Shown piece by piece: positions 17,460 to 26,200 of a stretch of 64,000 nucleotides of DNA. The translations under genes and the position numbers were made by a program. The notes under the pieces were generated by a model. It was not told where the DNA came from and searched no databases. It saw nothing but the letters and a program-made list of their open reading frames with translations. The DNA is from Arenibacter certesii DSM 19833. GTDB lineage: Bacteria > Bacteroidota > Bacteroidia > Flavobacteriales > Flavobacteriaceae. Within the stretch, counting starts at the first letter, position 1; each line of letters begins with the position of its first letter. Location: the NCBI RefSeq assembly GCF_000429545.1, contig NZ_AUCB01000007.1, positions 117,739 to 181,738 on the forward strand. Direction: 5' to 3'.

Positions 17460-20255
17460 ATGGAAAAAGACCCTTATAAAGTAAAACGGAAAATCTCTTT
17501 GGAAGGGAATACCTTCACTTACTACAGCCTTACCGAACTACAAGACCAAGGATATAAAATAGACAAAATCCCTTTTTCCATTCGGATTCTATTAGAAAAC
17601 GTGCTGCGTAATTTTGATGGTTTTGCTATTACCAAAGAGCATATTGAGACCTTGTTAAACTGGCAGCCCCAAGGATCCGATAAAGATGTCCCTTTTAAAC
17701 CAGCCCGAGTATTAATGCAAGATTTCACTGGAGTACCCGCAGTAGTAGATATTGCTTCCCTACGTGCAGAGGTGGCCAGAAAAGGTGGGAATCCAGAGTC
17801 CATAAATCCGTTAGTCCCTGTAGATCTAGTTATAGACCATTCTGTACAGGTAGATTATTTTGGAACCAATTATTCCTATGAGCGCAACATGGAAAAGGAA
17901 TATGACCGCAATAAGGAGCGATATCAATTTTTAAAATGGGCCCAAAAGTCTTTCAATAATTTCAGTGTAGTACCTCCCGGGATGGGGATCTGTCATCAAG
18001 TAAATTTAGAGTATTTCTCCAAAGCTGTTATTGAAAGGGACGGGGAGCTATTCCCAGACACGCTGGTAGGTACGGACAGTCATACCCCCATGGTGAATGG
18101 GATTGGTGTAGTAGCTTGGGGCGTGGGCGGTATAGAAGCGGAAGCTGCTATTTTGGGACAGCCCATTTATTTTATTACTCCAGAGGTCATTGGCCTTAAA
18201 CTTACCGGAAAGCTTCCCTTAGGTTCCACCGCAACCGACCTTGTTCTTACTATTGCCAATTTGTTAAGGAAACAAGGCGTAGTAGGCAAGTTTGTAGAAG
18301 TTTTTGGACCTGGTCTAGATCATCTTTCGGTCCCGGACAGGGCTACCATTGGCAATATGTCCCCAGAATTTGGTTGCACGATCACCTACTTCCCTATAGA
18401 CGACAAGACGCTAGAATATATGCGAAAAAGTAATCGCTCCGAAAAACATATTTCGCTAGTGGAGAAATATTGCAAGACCAATATGCTTTGGAGAGAAAAC
18501 GAGAATAAGATTATATACAGCGATGTAGTTGAATTGGATGTCTCCACTATAGAACCTACAGTGGCAGGACCCAAAAGGCCGCAAGACAAAATTTTACTTC
18601 GCAATTTCAAACCTACGTTCATCAATTTACTGGATCATTCCTTTGAGCGTGAGTATATTGAACAAAAAGACCGTGAAACCTTAAACTCATTAGCCAGATG
18701 GAAAAGCGAAGGTGGTAATCAACCGGAATCAAAAGTCTCACAACAACCGCACAAAGCAGTAGTTGAAACGAAGGAGAAAGACGGACTCAAAACGGTATGG
18801 ATAAATGAGGGGGACGATAAATTTATGCTCTCCGACGGTTCTGTAGTCATAGCAGCAATTACCTCCTGCACCAATACCTCCAACCCCTTTGTAATGATAG
18901 GGGCTGGCTTGGTAGCCAAAAAAGCCCGTGAACATGGAATTGATGTAAAACCTTGGGTAAAAACTTCCCTCGCTCCCGGCTCCAAAGTAGTAACCGATTA
19001 TTTAAATAAAGCCGACCTGATGAAGGATCTGGAAGCCTTACAATTCCATTTAGTAGGTTATGGATGTACCTCCTGTATAGGAAATTCGGGCCCCTTGCCA
19101 CCTGCGATTGCTAAGGCCGTGGATGACCATGATTTGGTGGTTTGTTCAGTACTATCCGGGAACAGGAATTTTGAGGCTAGGGTACATTCCCAAGTTAAAA
19201 TGAATTTCTTAATGTCGCCCATGTTGGTTGTAGCGTATGCCATTGCAGGACGAGTAGATATAGATCTGACCAAAGACCCAATTAGTTATGACAAAAATGG
19301 CTTACCAGTCTACTTAAAGGATATCTGGCCTTCTGATGACGAAATAAATGAAATATTAAGTCGCGTTCTCTCTCCCAAAGATTTTGCGAAAAATTATGGG
19401 GAAATATTTGAGGGAAATGAAATTTGGAAAAATCTAGAAATACCGGAAGGACAGCTGTACCGCTGGAACAAGGATTCCACTTACATTAAAGAAATACCGT
19501 TTTTCCGCAATATATCTGCTGAGGCTCCCCCTTTGGAAGATATACAGAATGCACGTGCACTTTTGGTGCTGGGGGATAGTATTACTACCGACCATATTTC
19601 TCCTGCCGGCGCCTTTGATGAACATTCAGCAGCAGGAAAATACCTCATTTCGAGAGGAGTCAAAAAAGAAGACTTTAACTCCTACGGAAGTCGACGTGGA
19701 AATGACGAAGTTATGGTCCGCGGTACTTTTGCCAATGTCCGCATCAAGAACAAGCTAGCCGAAAAGGAAGGGGGGTACACCCGATACCTACCTACAAAAG
19801 AGGAGATGTCTGTCTATGAGGCTGCCCAAAACTACAAGGCAGCTAAAACCCCATTGATTGTGCTTACCGGAAAAGAGTACGGAAGTGGATCTTCTAGGGA
19901 CTGGGCCGCAAAAGGCACCTTTTTATTGGGAATTAAAACTGTACTAGCAGAAAGCTATGAACGTATCCACAGGAGCAACTTAGTAGGCCTTGGAGTACTG
20001 CCATTGCAATATAAGGAAGGTGACTCCGCAGCAAAATTAGGAATTAACGGAACAGAAACATTTACAATTACAGGAATTGCCAAGGATATAACCCCCATGA
20101 AGGAAGTTAAGGTAATGGCACGGAACGAGAAAGGGGAAGAAATTAAGTTTGGCGCCATCGCAAGGCTAGATTCCCTTATAGATATTGAATACTATCGTCA
20201 CGGTGGCATTCTTCAATATGTACTAAGGCAATTTTTGGAAAATGAAAAGCAATAA
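17460..20255 (+). CDS. acnA: Aconitate hydratase, AcnA type
   Basis: A 931-residue enzyme interconverting citrate and isocitrate. The three cysteines for the [4Fe-4S] cluster are visible: C470 in ITSCTNTSNP, and C536/C539 in GCTSCIGN. GTDSHTPM and the C-terminal swivel-domain motifs (GSGSSRDWAAKG, SYERIHRSNLVG) are present. Length fits the AcnA/IRP branch (about 890-930) rather than the shorter mitochondrial-type enzyme common in Bacteroidota, so this may be a second, stress-related aconitase. It leads a + strand run with an OsmC protein 51 bp later. Confidence 0.95.
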   Translation: MEKDPYKVKRKISLEGNTFTYYSLTELQDQGYKIDKIPFSIRILLENVLRNFDGFAITKEHIETLLNWQPQGSDKDVPFKPARVLMQDFTGVPAVVDIASLRAEVARKGGNPESINPLVPVDLVIDHSVQVDYFGTNYSYERNMEKEYDRNKERYQFLKWAQKSFNNFSVVPPGMGICHQVNLEYFSKAVIERDGELFPDTLVGTDSHTPMVNGIGVVAWGVGGIEAEAAILGQPIYFITPEVIGLKLTGKLPLGSTATDLVLTIANLLRKQGVVGKFVEVFGPGLDHLSVPDRATIGNMSPEFGCTITYFPIDDKTLEYMRKSNRSEKHISLVEKYCKTNMLWRENENKIIYSDVVELDVSTIEPTVAGPKRPQDKILLRNFKPTFINLLDHSFEREYIEQKDRETLNSLARWKSEGGNQPESKVSQQPHKAVVETKEKDGLKTVWINEGDDKFMLSDGSVVIAAITSCTNTSNPFVMIGAGLVAKKAREHGIDVKPWVKTSLAPGSKVVTDYLNKADLMKDLEALQFHLVGYGCTSCIGNSGPLPPAIAKAVDDHDLVVCSVLSGNRNFEARVHSQVKMNFLMSPMLVVAYAIAGRVDIDLTKDPISYDKNGLPVYLKDIWPSDDEINEILSRVLSPKDFAKNYGEIFEGNEIWKNLEIPEGQLYRWNKDSTYIKEIPFFRNISAEAPPLEDIQNARALLVLGDSITTDHISPAGAFDEHSAAGKYLISRGVKKEDFNSYGSRRGNDEVMVRGTFANVRIKNKLAEKEGGYTRYLPTKEEMSVYEAAQNYKAAKTPLIVLTGKEYGSGSSRDWAAKGTFLLGIKTVLAESYERIHRSNLVGLGVLPLQYKEGDSAAKLGINGTETFTITGIAKDITPMKEVKVMARNEKGEEIKFGAIARLDSLIDIEYYRHGGILQYVLRQFLENEKQ

Positions 20256-20306
20256 CACAAATAGGCCATATACATTAAAATTACGAACCTCTTAAAATAA
20301 ACTACA

Positions 20307-20723
20307 ATGAAACGTACAGCACATGCCCTTTGGAAGGGTTCCCTTAAAGAAGGGGAAGGAAAAATAACTACCCAGAGTAAAGTATTGAACAATTCGGAAT
20401 ACAGCTTTAACTCCCGATTTGGGGACGGAAAAAGCACCAATCCCGATGAATTATTGGCGGCAGCACATTCAGGATGTTTTGCTATGGCCCTGAGTTCAAT
20501 TTTGGGGGAGGCCGGTTACACGGCGGACTACCTAGACGTTACCGCTACGATAACTATGGATGTGGAGAAGCTAGACCTTACCGAATCCCATTTGACCCTC
20601 AAAGCCAAGATCCCCAATATTGGGATTGACAAATTTAAGGAGTATGCTAATACAGCCAAAGACAATTGCCCAGTAAGCAAAGCCTTGAGTATAAATATAA
20701 CTATGGATGCCCAACTGGAATAA
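20307..20723 (+). CDS. OsmC family peroxiredoxin-like protein
   Basis: A 138-residue protein of the OsmC/Ohr fold, thiol-dependent hydroperoxide reductases. The first redox Cys lies in AAAHSGCFAMALS (about residue 55) and the second in DNCPVSKAL (about residue 122), the expected spacing. The N-terminal WKGSLKEGEGKI and FNSRFGDGK segments fit the OsmC subfamily. It closely follows aconitase, whose cluster is sensitive to oxidants, so co-regulation under oxidative or osmotic stress is plausible. Confidence 0.9.
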   Translation: MKRTAHALWKGSLKEGEGKITTQSKVLNNSEYSFNSRFGDGKSTNPDELLAAAHSGCFAMALSSILGEAGYTADYLDVTATITMDVEKLDLTESHLTLKAKIPNIGIDKFKEYANTAKDNCPVSKALSINITMDAQLE

Positions 20724-20841
20724 AATGGATGTTATTAAAAGCGGTTTTGGAGACCAAAATTGGTCAACTCAAAAAGGTAACCTAAGGGTACCTATGCACA
20801 AGCCACATTGACCATCGAAGAATTGAATAAACTACACTATT

Positions 20842-21108
20842 ATGGACCTAATAGAAAATATTGTACATTTTTTTGAAAAACCTATAGAGGAAACTAAAGG
20901 CAAATCACCGGAAGGAACTTGCCCACTTTGTTGGGGTTACCAAGAATACGACCATAAAATACGTGAGTTGTTCAAAGACAACCAGATAGACGTAAATAAC
21001 CATCGCGCCAAGTATATGAAAATTCAAAAATTCATGGTAAAGTATATTGATGGCATCCGTTTAAAACAAGGAGAAATTAAAGAATGTACAACTTGTGCTA
21101 AACATTAA
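20842..21108 (+). CDS. Small CxxC protein, probably zinc-binding, function unknown
   Basis: An 88-residue protein. A CxxC pair near the N-terminus (C27/C30, in GTCPLCWGYQ) and a second at the C-terminus (C82/C85 with H88, in ECTTCAKH) flank a charged helical middle, which suggests one structural metal site. Proteins of this type occur widely in flavobacteria as conserved hypotheticals, but no function is established. It lies between the OsmC and GAPDH genes on the same strand. Confidence 0.65.
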   Translation: MDLIENIVHFFEKPIEETKGKSPEGTCPLCWGYQEYDHKIRELFKDNQIDVNNHRAKYMKIQKFMVKYIDGIRLKQGEIKECTTCAKH

Positions 21109-21324
21109 AAAATGGTGATGGAAGAATGCTCTCATCCTATAACGTATTACGGCGTAAAAACTATCATCTATGCTAGTACAATAGTTAATAATGGGGTACT
21201 CCCTCTAACTTTAAGGGGTTGTGAACTACAAAAATTAAAAGATGGCACTTCAGTCCGAAGATGAAGCCATGTTTTACAAAAGAAATACATAGAACAAAAA
21301 ATCAGCTATTAAAAATTACAAATT

Positions 21325-22320
21325 ATGAAAATTGGTATAAACGGAATGGGGCGAATCGGGAGAGCCGCCCTTAAATTAATACTAGAAACCGAAGGTTTGG
21401 AAATTATTTCGGTGAACGATATCATTTCCATCGAAAACCTAGCTTATCTTTTAAAATACGACACGGTTTATGGAATCTACGAAAAGGAAGTTACTTATGA
21501 AGATCAGACACTTATTGTAGGTGATACACGCATACATTATACTACCATTAAAAACCCGGAAGATATACCATGGAAAGAAAACAGTATCGATTTAGTCATA
21601 GAAAGTACTGGTCTATTCACCTTGCGAAAAGACGCAGAAAAGCACATTAAGGCTGGTGCTAAAACAGTTGTTATATCCGCTCCAACAAAGAGCAAGGACA
21701 CCCCCACTGTGGTCCATGGGGTAAATTCAGCAGATGGAAAAGTTTCAATATTCTCATGCGCCAGTTGCACCACCAACAATATTGGTCCGGTAGTAGAAAT
21801 TTTAGAACGTAGAATTGGCATTAAAAAGGCCATTATGACTACAGTGCATGCCTATACTGCCTCCCAACGTATTGTAGATGGTCCCTCCAATAAAAATTTT
21901 CGAATGGGTAGGGCTGGCGCAGCCAACCTTGTACCCACATCAACAGGTGCCGCCATAGCAACTACTAAAGCCTTACCAGCGTTATCAGGAAAATTTGATG
22001 GTGTAGCAATACGGACTCCTGTAACCGTAGGATCAATTTCGGATCTAACCTTTGTAACCAGTAAAACAGTGACCCCAGAAATGGTAAACGCTATATTTAG
22101 TGAAGAGGCAAAAACAGCCCGCTATGAGAAAGTCCTAGCTGTAACCTCTGCTCCTATAGTCTCCTCCGATATTATAAAAAGTCCATTTGCATCTACGGTA
22201 GATCTGAGTATGACAAGAGTGGTTGATGGAGATTTACTAAAGGTTATGACATGGTACGATAATGAATGGGGATTTACCAATCAAATGATACGGCAAATCC
22301 TTGAAATAAATAAATCATAA
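21325..22320 (+). CDS. gap: Type I glyceraldehyde-3-phosphate dehydrogenase
   Basis: A 331-residue NAD(P)-dependent enzyme of glycolysis/gluconeogenesis. The N-terminal Rossmann motif is INGMGRIGRAAL, the catalytic Cys is C148 in SCASCTTNN, and WYDNEWGF lies near the C-terminus. The usual Gly-Phe after INGxGR is replaced by Met (INGMGR), a tolerated variant. Given its place behind aconitase and OsmC genes it may be a second, stress- or condition-specific GAPDH rather than the housekeeping copy. Confidence 0.94.
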   Translation: MKIGINGMGRIGRAALKLILETEGLEIISVNDIISIENLAYLLKYDTVYGIYEKEVTYEDQTLIVGDTRIHYTTIKNPEDIPWKENSIDLVIESTGLFTLRKDAEKHIKAGAKTVVISAPTKSKDTPTVVHGVNSADGKVSIFSCASCTTNNIGPVVEILERRIGIKKAIMTTVHAYTASQRIVDGPSNKNFRMGRAGAANLVPTSTGAAIATTKALPALSGKFDGVAIRTPVTVGSISDLTFVTSKTVTPEMVNAIFSEEAKTARYEKVLAVTSAPIVSSDIIKSPFASTVDLSMTRVVDGDLLKVMTWYDNEWGFTNQMIRQILEINKS

Positions 22321-22359
22321 CACACTAGCTAATGGTGGTCTAGGGAAAATATAATTACT

Positions 22360-23028
22360 ATGGAAAAGCAAGCTGTTAAAATCAAATCGATTAACCACGC
22401 CACCCATGACGTGCTTCAAATTGTTACCGAAAAACCTAAGGAACTAAAATTTCTTCCAGGACAGGCTACAGAAATATTTATAGATAAAACGGGATGGGAC
22501 AAAGAAGGAAGGCCCTTTACCTTTACCTGCCTTCCCAATATGGAATATTTGGAGTTTATGATAAAGACCTATCCAAATCACGATGGCGTTACCAACGAGC
22601 TACTCAAATTAAAAGCTGGAGACACGCTAATTGTCAATGATATATTTGGAGACATCCACTATAAAGGAGAAGGAACCTTTATTGCAGGGGGCGCAGGGAT
22701 CACTCCCTTTATCTCTATTCTTCGGGATTTAAAAGCCAAGGGCAAAATTGGCAACAATAAGCTTCTTTTTGCCAACAAAACCACTTCAGATATTATATTG
22801 GAAAAGGAATTTAAAGATATGCTAGGGCAGCACTTCTTAAATATCCTTTCTGAAGAAGACACAGGAAAATATCAGCATGGGTATATTACAGCAGACCTTA
22901 TAAAGAAAAATGCCGACTTAAATGGGTATTTCTATGTTTGTGGGCCTCCAAAAATGATGGATGCAATTGAAAAAGAACTGGGTAATTTAAACGTTAAAAA
23001 AAACATGATTGTGAAGGAGGCTTTTTAA
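22360..23028 (+). CDS. FAD-binding ferredoxin/flavodoxin reductase-like oxidoreductase
   Basis: A 222-residue flavoprotein of the ferredoxin-NADP reductase superfamily. The FAD-binding barrel carries RPFTFT (about residues 49-54), the nucleotide-binding motif is GGAGITPFISIL (about 110-121), and the C-terminal YVCGPPKMMDAI closes the NAD(P)H site. No iron-sulfur or globin domain is attached, so it must pass electrons to or from a separate partner. It starts 39 bp after gap, probably in the same transcript. Confidence 0.88.
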   Translation: MEKQAVKIKSINHATHDVLQIVTEKPKELKFLPGQATEIFIDKTGWDKEGRPFTFTCLPNMEYLEFMIKTYPNHDGVTNELLKLKAGDTLIVNDIFGDIHYKGEGTFIAGGAGITPFISILRDLKAKGKIGNNKLLFANKTTSDIILEKEFKDMLGQHFLNILSEEDTGKYQHGYITADLIKKNADLNGYFYVCGPPKMMDAIEKELGNLNVKKNMIVKEAF

Positions 23029-23161
23029 ATTTAAATGAAAGGATCCCTAATTTAATACGCTCTAGGGCATTTGGTGGTTAACTACTTCAAAGACCTTTAT
23101 ACAATCAATAAGAAAAGACTATACAATGTAAATTACAACAATTACATTTAGGGATAAATTA

Positions 23162-23893
23162 ATGATTATGAGTTTTTACCAGCAAATTGCTCCCTATTAT
23201 CACCATATTTTTAAAATCAATGATAAACAAATTGAGTTTGTCACGTTAAAACTACCAGCAATCGATTCTAAACTATTAGATATTGGATGTGGCATAGGAA
23301 CGCTTTCTTTGGCATTAAGCAGTTATTTTCAGGATATTACCGGAATTGATATGGATCCCGAAATGATACGAGTCGCCAAGACAAAAGAAATAGGCATATC
23401 AAAATCCGTTCAATTTCATGTAGAAAGCATGCTTAAATTAGAGGCATTCACAGATAAGAATTCTATAGATGGGATAGTTTGTTTTGGAAACACTTTAGTC
23501 CATTTAAGTTCCTTAGATGAAATAGCCGATTTTTTACAACAATCAAAAACCGTATTGAAGACCAATGGAAAATTGTTGATGCAAATAGTCAATTACGATA
23601 AGGTTATTAAAAAAAATATCAGGCAACTACCCACTATAGAAAATGACGAAATTACATTTGAACGTAATTATGATTATCGTTCAAATGAAAATAAGGTCAT
23701 TTTTAATACGCGACTAACTGTGAGATCTACCCAACAAGTAATTAAAAATAGCATACAATTAATACCTGTTTTAAAAAAAGAACTTACAGGTTTATTGAGT
23801 AAGGCTGGTTTTGACCATTACAATTTCTATGGGAATTTTAATCAGGAAGACTATTCAGTTGATAGTCCAGCTTTAATTGTAGAGGCTTGGTAA
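23162..23893 (+). CDS. Class I SAM-dependent methyltransferase
   Basis: A 243-residue protein. Motif I LLDIGCGIGTLSL (residues 38-50), the acidic end of beta-2 in GIDMD, and a motif IV region (IVCFGNTLVHL) define a Rossmann-like methyltransferase. The N-terminal YQQIAPYYHHIF is shared with small-molecule methyltransferases. The substrate cannot be read. Two Met codons (23162 and 23168) could start it; the difference is two residues. Confidence 0.85.
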   Translation: MIMSFYQQIAPYYHHIFKINDKQIEFVTLKLPAIDSKLLDIGCGIGTLSLALSSYFQDITGIDMDPEMIRVAKTKEIGISKSVQFHVESMLKLEAFTDKNSIDGIVCFGNTLVHLSSLDEIADFLQQSKTVLKTNGKLLMQIVNYDKVIKKNIRQLPTIENDEITFERNYDYRSNENKVIFNTRLTVRSTQQVIKNSIQLIPVLKKELTGLLSKAGFDHYNFYGNFNQEDYSVDSPALIVEAW

Positions 23894-24020
23894 ACGCATA
23901 ATACAGAGCGTAATGTGCCCCTACCTTAATCTTTTAGCCATGAGTTAGTAGAAAAGCCAATTACCGTAAATTCAATTCATAGTGCATGGAATGGAAAATA
24001 ACATAAGAAATCCACGTCTC

Positions 24021-24076
24021 CCTGAACAGAACGGGCAAACAAGTATGGGAGAATTCTAATCTCACTTAATGAGTAA
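24021..24076 (+). repeat. Diverged repeat copy 1 (pair with 30309-30365)
   Basis: About 56 bp, beginning CCTGAACAGAACGGGCA and ending GAGTAA, that align by eye over the whole length with 30309-30365 (CCTGAA-AG-CGGGCA-CAAGT-TGGGAG core). It lies in the non-coding gap before the DUF488 gene. TCTCCC/GGGAGA just inside the block form short inverted arms. Confidence 0.45.
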
Positions 24077-24087
24077 ATCATAAACAG

Positions 24088-24636
24088 ATGACGAAATCAG
24101 GATCTATGTCAAACAAAACCATTTGGACTATTGGACATTCTACCAGGACCATAGAGGAGTTTCTAGAAATGTTAAGGTCATGTGAGATAGAATTAATAGT
24201 TGATATTAGAAGGTTTCCAGGTTCTAAAAAGTATCCTCAATATAATAAGGAATTATTGGAGAGATCTCTATTAGAGAACGATATCGCTTACAAACAATTG
24301 GAGAAATTGGGAGGGCGTCGTAAAATAAATGCACTATCAACCAACATTGCTTGGCGTAATCCATCTTTTCGGGCTTATGCAGATTATATGGAGACTTCCG
24401 ACTTTAAAAGTGGTCTAGGAGAACTTCTGCAACTGGCTTACAACAAGCGCACAGCCTATATGTGTTCTGAAGCAGTATGGTGGCGTTGCCACCGATCCTT
24501 AGTATCGGACATTTTAAAATTTAATGGGTGGGAGGTACGGCATATTATGGGTGTTGATAAAACTACAGAGCATTCATATACTGGGCCTGCAACTGTTAGC
24601 CAAAATGGCATAATATACAGTGAGAAACAGGGCTAA
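24088..24636 (+). CDS. DUF488 family protein
   Basis: A 182-residue protein of the DUF488 family. The N-terminal IWTIGHSTRTIEEFLEML and VDIRRFPGSKKYPQYN segments and the later CSEAVWWRCHRSLVSDIL are the family landmarks (conserved Arg, His and Cys). The biochemical role is not settled. The start may be the ATG at 24088 or the one at 24106 (MSNKTIW), which matches the usual family N-terminus better. It converges on the two-component genes. Confidence 0.85.
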   Translation: MTKSGSMSNKTIWTIGHSTRTIEEFLEMLRSCEIELIVDIRRFPGSKKYPQYNKELLERSLLENDIAYKQLEKLGGRRKINALSTNIAWRNPSFRAYADYMETSDFKSGLGELLQLAYNKRTAYMCSEAVWWRCHRSLVSDILKFNGWEVRHIMGVDKTTEHSYTGPATVSQNGIIYSEKQG

Positions 24637-24798
24637 GAACTATACGGTAAATGGCTTGGTCACTGTCCGACGAGACTAAATAATATACTAAATAGGGGCG
24701 CCCAAGTATAAAACCAGTCGATAAAATTTATTAAAATAAATTAGGTGCGAGTACAACTTTCCCAAATTTATAATAGGAACGGACATCATTTTTTGCAA

Positions 24799-25434
24799 TT
24801 AGTTATAAACCCTCATTACGGCTATAAGATCTGGAATTGACTGAACGTTCAATTTTTCGAATATTCTGTTTTTATAAGTACTAACGGTAGAAACGTGAAG
24901 ATTTAATTGGCTGGATAGCTCTTTTAATGACAGTCCTTCTATTAATTTATTTGCAACCTCTAATTCCCTATTAGACAGCGTTTCTATAGAGGTAGAAACG
25001 TGTTGTTTATTTAGGGAGTTAGAAACCATGAGGTCTTTCACCTCATCACTTAAAAATCTGCCTTTCTCCAACATAGTTGTCAGCGCAGCATCTATTTGTT
25101 CTCTGGACGATAGTTTATTTAAAAATCCATCTGCCCCCATTTTTAAATAACGCAGGGCATACAGATGTTCTTCTTGAGAAGAGAAGACAAGAATTTTTAA
25201 TTTTGGTTGTTTTACCCTTATAAAGTCAATAGCCTGTTGAAACGTGCCATTTGGCATATTTACGTCTAGGATAAGCAGGTCAAAGTTCTCTCTAGAAATG
25301 AGGGAGAAAAGCGACTTGTAGTCATCTACTTCAGATAATATAGCATTAGGTCTTAAATTTTCAATAGTTTGCATCAACCCCATACGAACTATGACGTGAT
25401 CGTCTGCAACTAAAATTCGAATTGATGTATACAT
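24799..25434 (-). CDS. LuxR/NarL-type response regulator, copy 1
   Basis: A 211-residue regulator with an N-terminal receiver domain (acidic pocket D11/D12, phospho-acceptor D57 in LLILDVNMP, later Lys in FLNKLSS) and a C-terminal LuxR-type helix-turn-helix (LSNRELEVANKLIEGLSLKEL... VSTVSTYKNRIFEKL). It is 2 bp from the upstream short histidine kinase, so they are a cognate pair. It is a close paralogue of the regulator at 29385-30020, with about three quarters of residues the same by eye and an identical HTH recognition region. The strict conservation of the HTH suggests both recognise the same DNA sites. Confidence 0.93.
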   Translation of the reverse strand: MYTSIRILVADDHVIVRMGLMQTIENLRPNAILSEVDDYKSLFSLISRENFDLLILDVNMPNGTFQQAIDFIRVKQPKLKILVFSSQEEHLYALRYLKMGADGFLNKLSSREQIDAALTTMLEKGRFLSDEVKDLMVSNSLNKQHVSTSIETLSNRELEVANKLIEGLSLKELSSQLNLHVSTVSTYKNRIFEKLNVQSIPDLIAVMRVYN

Positions 25435-25436
25435 AA

Positions 25437-26171
25437 TTATTTTGTTTTATCTGGTAGCATAATAGAAATTTTCGTTCCCACATTTTCCGTAGAAACCACC
25501 TCAATTTCTCCCTGCATTAAACTTACGAATTTTCTGACAATTTTTAAGCTTAATCCAGCTCCTACCTCCCCATTGGTGCCCTGAAATATAGGACCTTCAA
25601 AGGAGAACAGAGATTTTTTAGTCTCTAAATTCATTCCCATTCCATAATCAACAATAGACAGAACAACGTCCTCGTTTTTTCTATCTATCTCAAAATGAAT
25701 ACGTTTACCGGAATCTGAAAATTTAATGGCATTATTTACTAGCTTTTTCAATATGAAAAATACCAGAAAAGGATCATTTTTAAAAGTCACGCTTTCATCC
25801 CCCTTATATAGCAAATCTATTTCCTTCGCCTTCAGCTCTACCTCAAATGTTTCTTTAAGTTGGAAAAATAAGTCTTGGGCAACCAGCGCTATACTTTGCG
25901 GTTCAAAATTATTCATTTGGGTTTTAAGCCAAGTACTAGTATCATTTACGGTCTGGAGGCTTTTTTTAGCATCTTGGGTTATTCGAGGTAACAGCTTAAA
26001 ATAATCCTCCTTGCTAATGGATTCATTTTCTATTCCTTCAGTCAGCCACATTATATTTCCAAAAATCTCTTTAAAGTCGTGTGAGAGCAATGAAATCCAT
26101 CCGGTCTTTAATTCATTTTCTTGCTTTAATCTTTTAATTTCTGCCTTTAGTTCCTCTACTTCCTTAATCAT
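25437..26171 (-). CDS. Short soluble histidine kinase without sensor domain
   Basis: A 244-residue kinase. An N-terminal coiled-coil start (residues 1-22) is followed by an H-box with H31 (LLSHDFKEIFGNI), then an HATPase domain with N-box (KKLVNNAIKFS), G1 (VDYGMGM) and G2 (VGAGLSLKIVRKF). No membrane or input domain is present, so it probably receives its signal from a partner, most simply the hybrid kinase encoded 29 bp upstream. The corresponding kinase of the second copy of the module survives only as a remnant at about 30027-30202. Confidence 0.9.
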   Translation of the reverse strand: MIKEVEELKAEIKRLKQENELKTGWISLLSHDFKEIFGNIMWLTEGIENESISKEDYFKLLPRITQDAKKSLQTVNDTSTWLKTQMNNFEPQSIALVAQDLFFQLKETFEVELKAKEIDLLYKGDESVTFKNDPFLVFFILKKLVNNAIKFSDSGKRIHFEIDRKNEDVVLSIVDYGMGMNLETKKSLFSFEGPIFQGTNGEVGAGLSLKIVRKFVSLMQGEIEVVSTENVGTKISIMLPDKTK

Positions 26172-26200
26172 TATCTAATATTATCCTATTGTACCGTTTT

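Noticed and set aside
20726..20812. A 28-residue plus-strand ORF between the OsmC and CxxC genes (starts MDVIKSGFGDQNW).
   Set aside because: Too short, no recognisable feature, and it fills only a normal intergenic gap.
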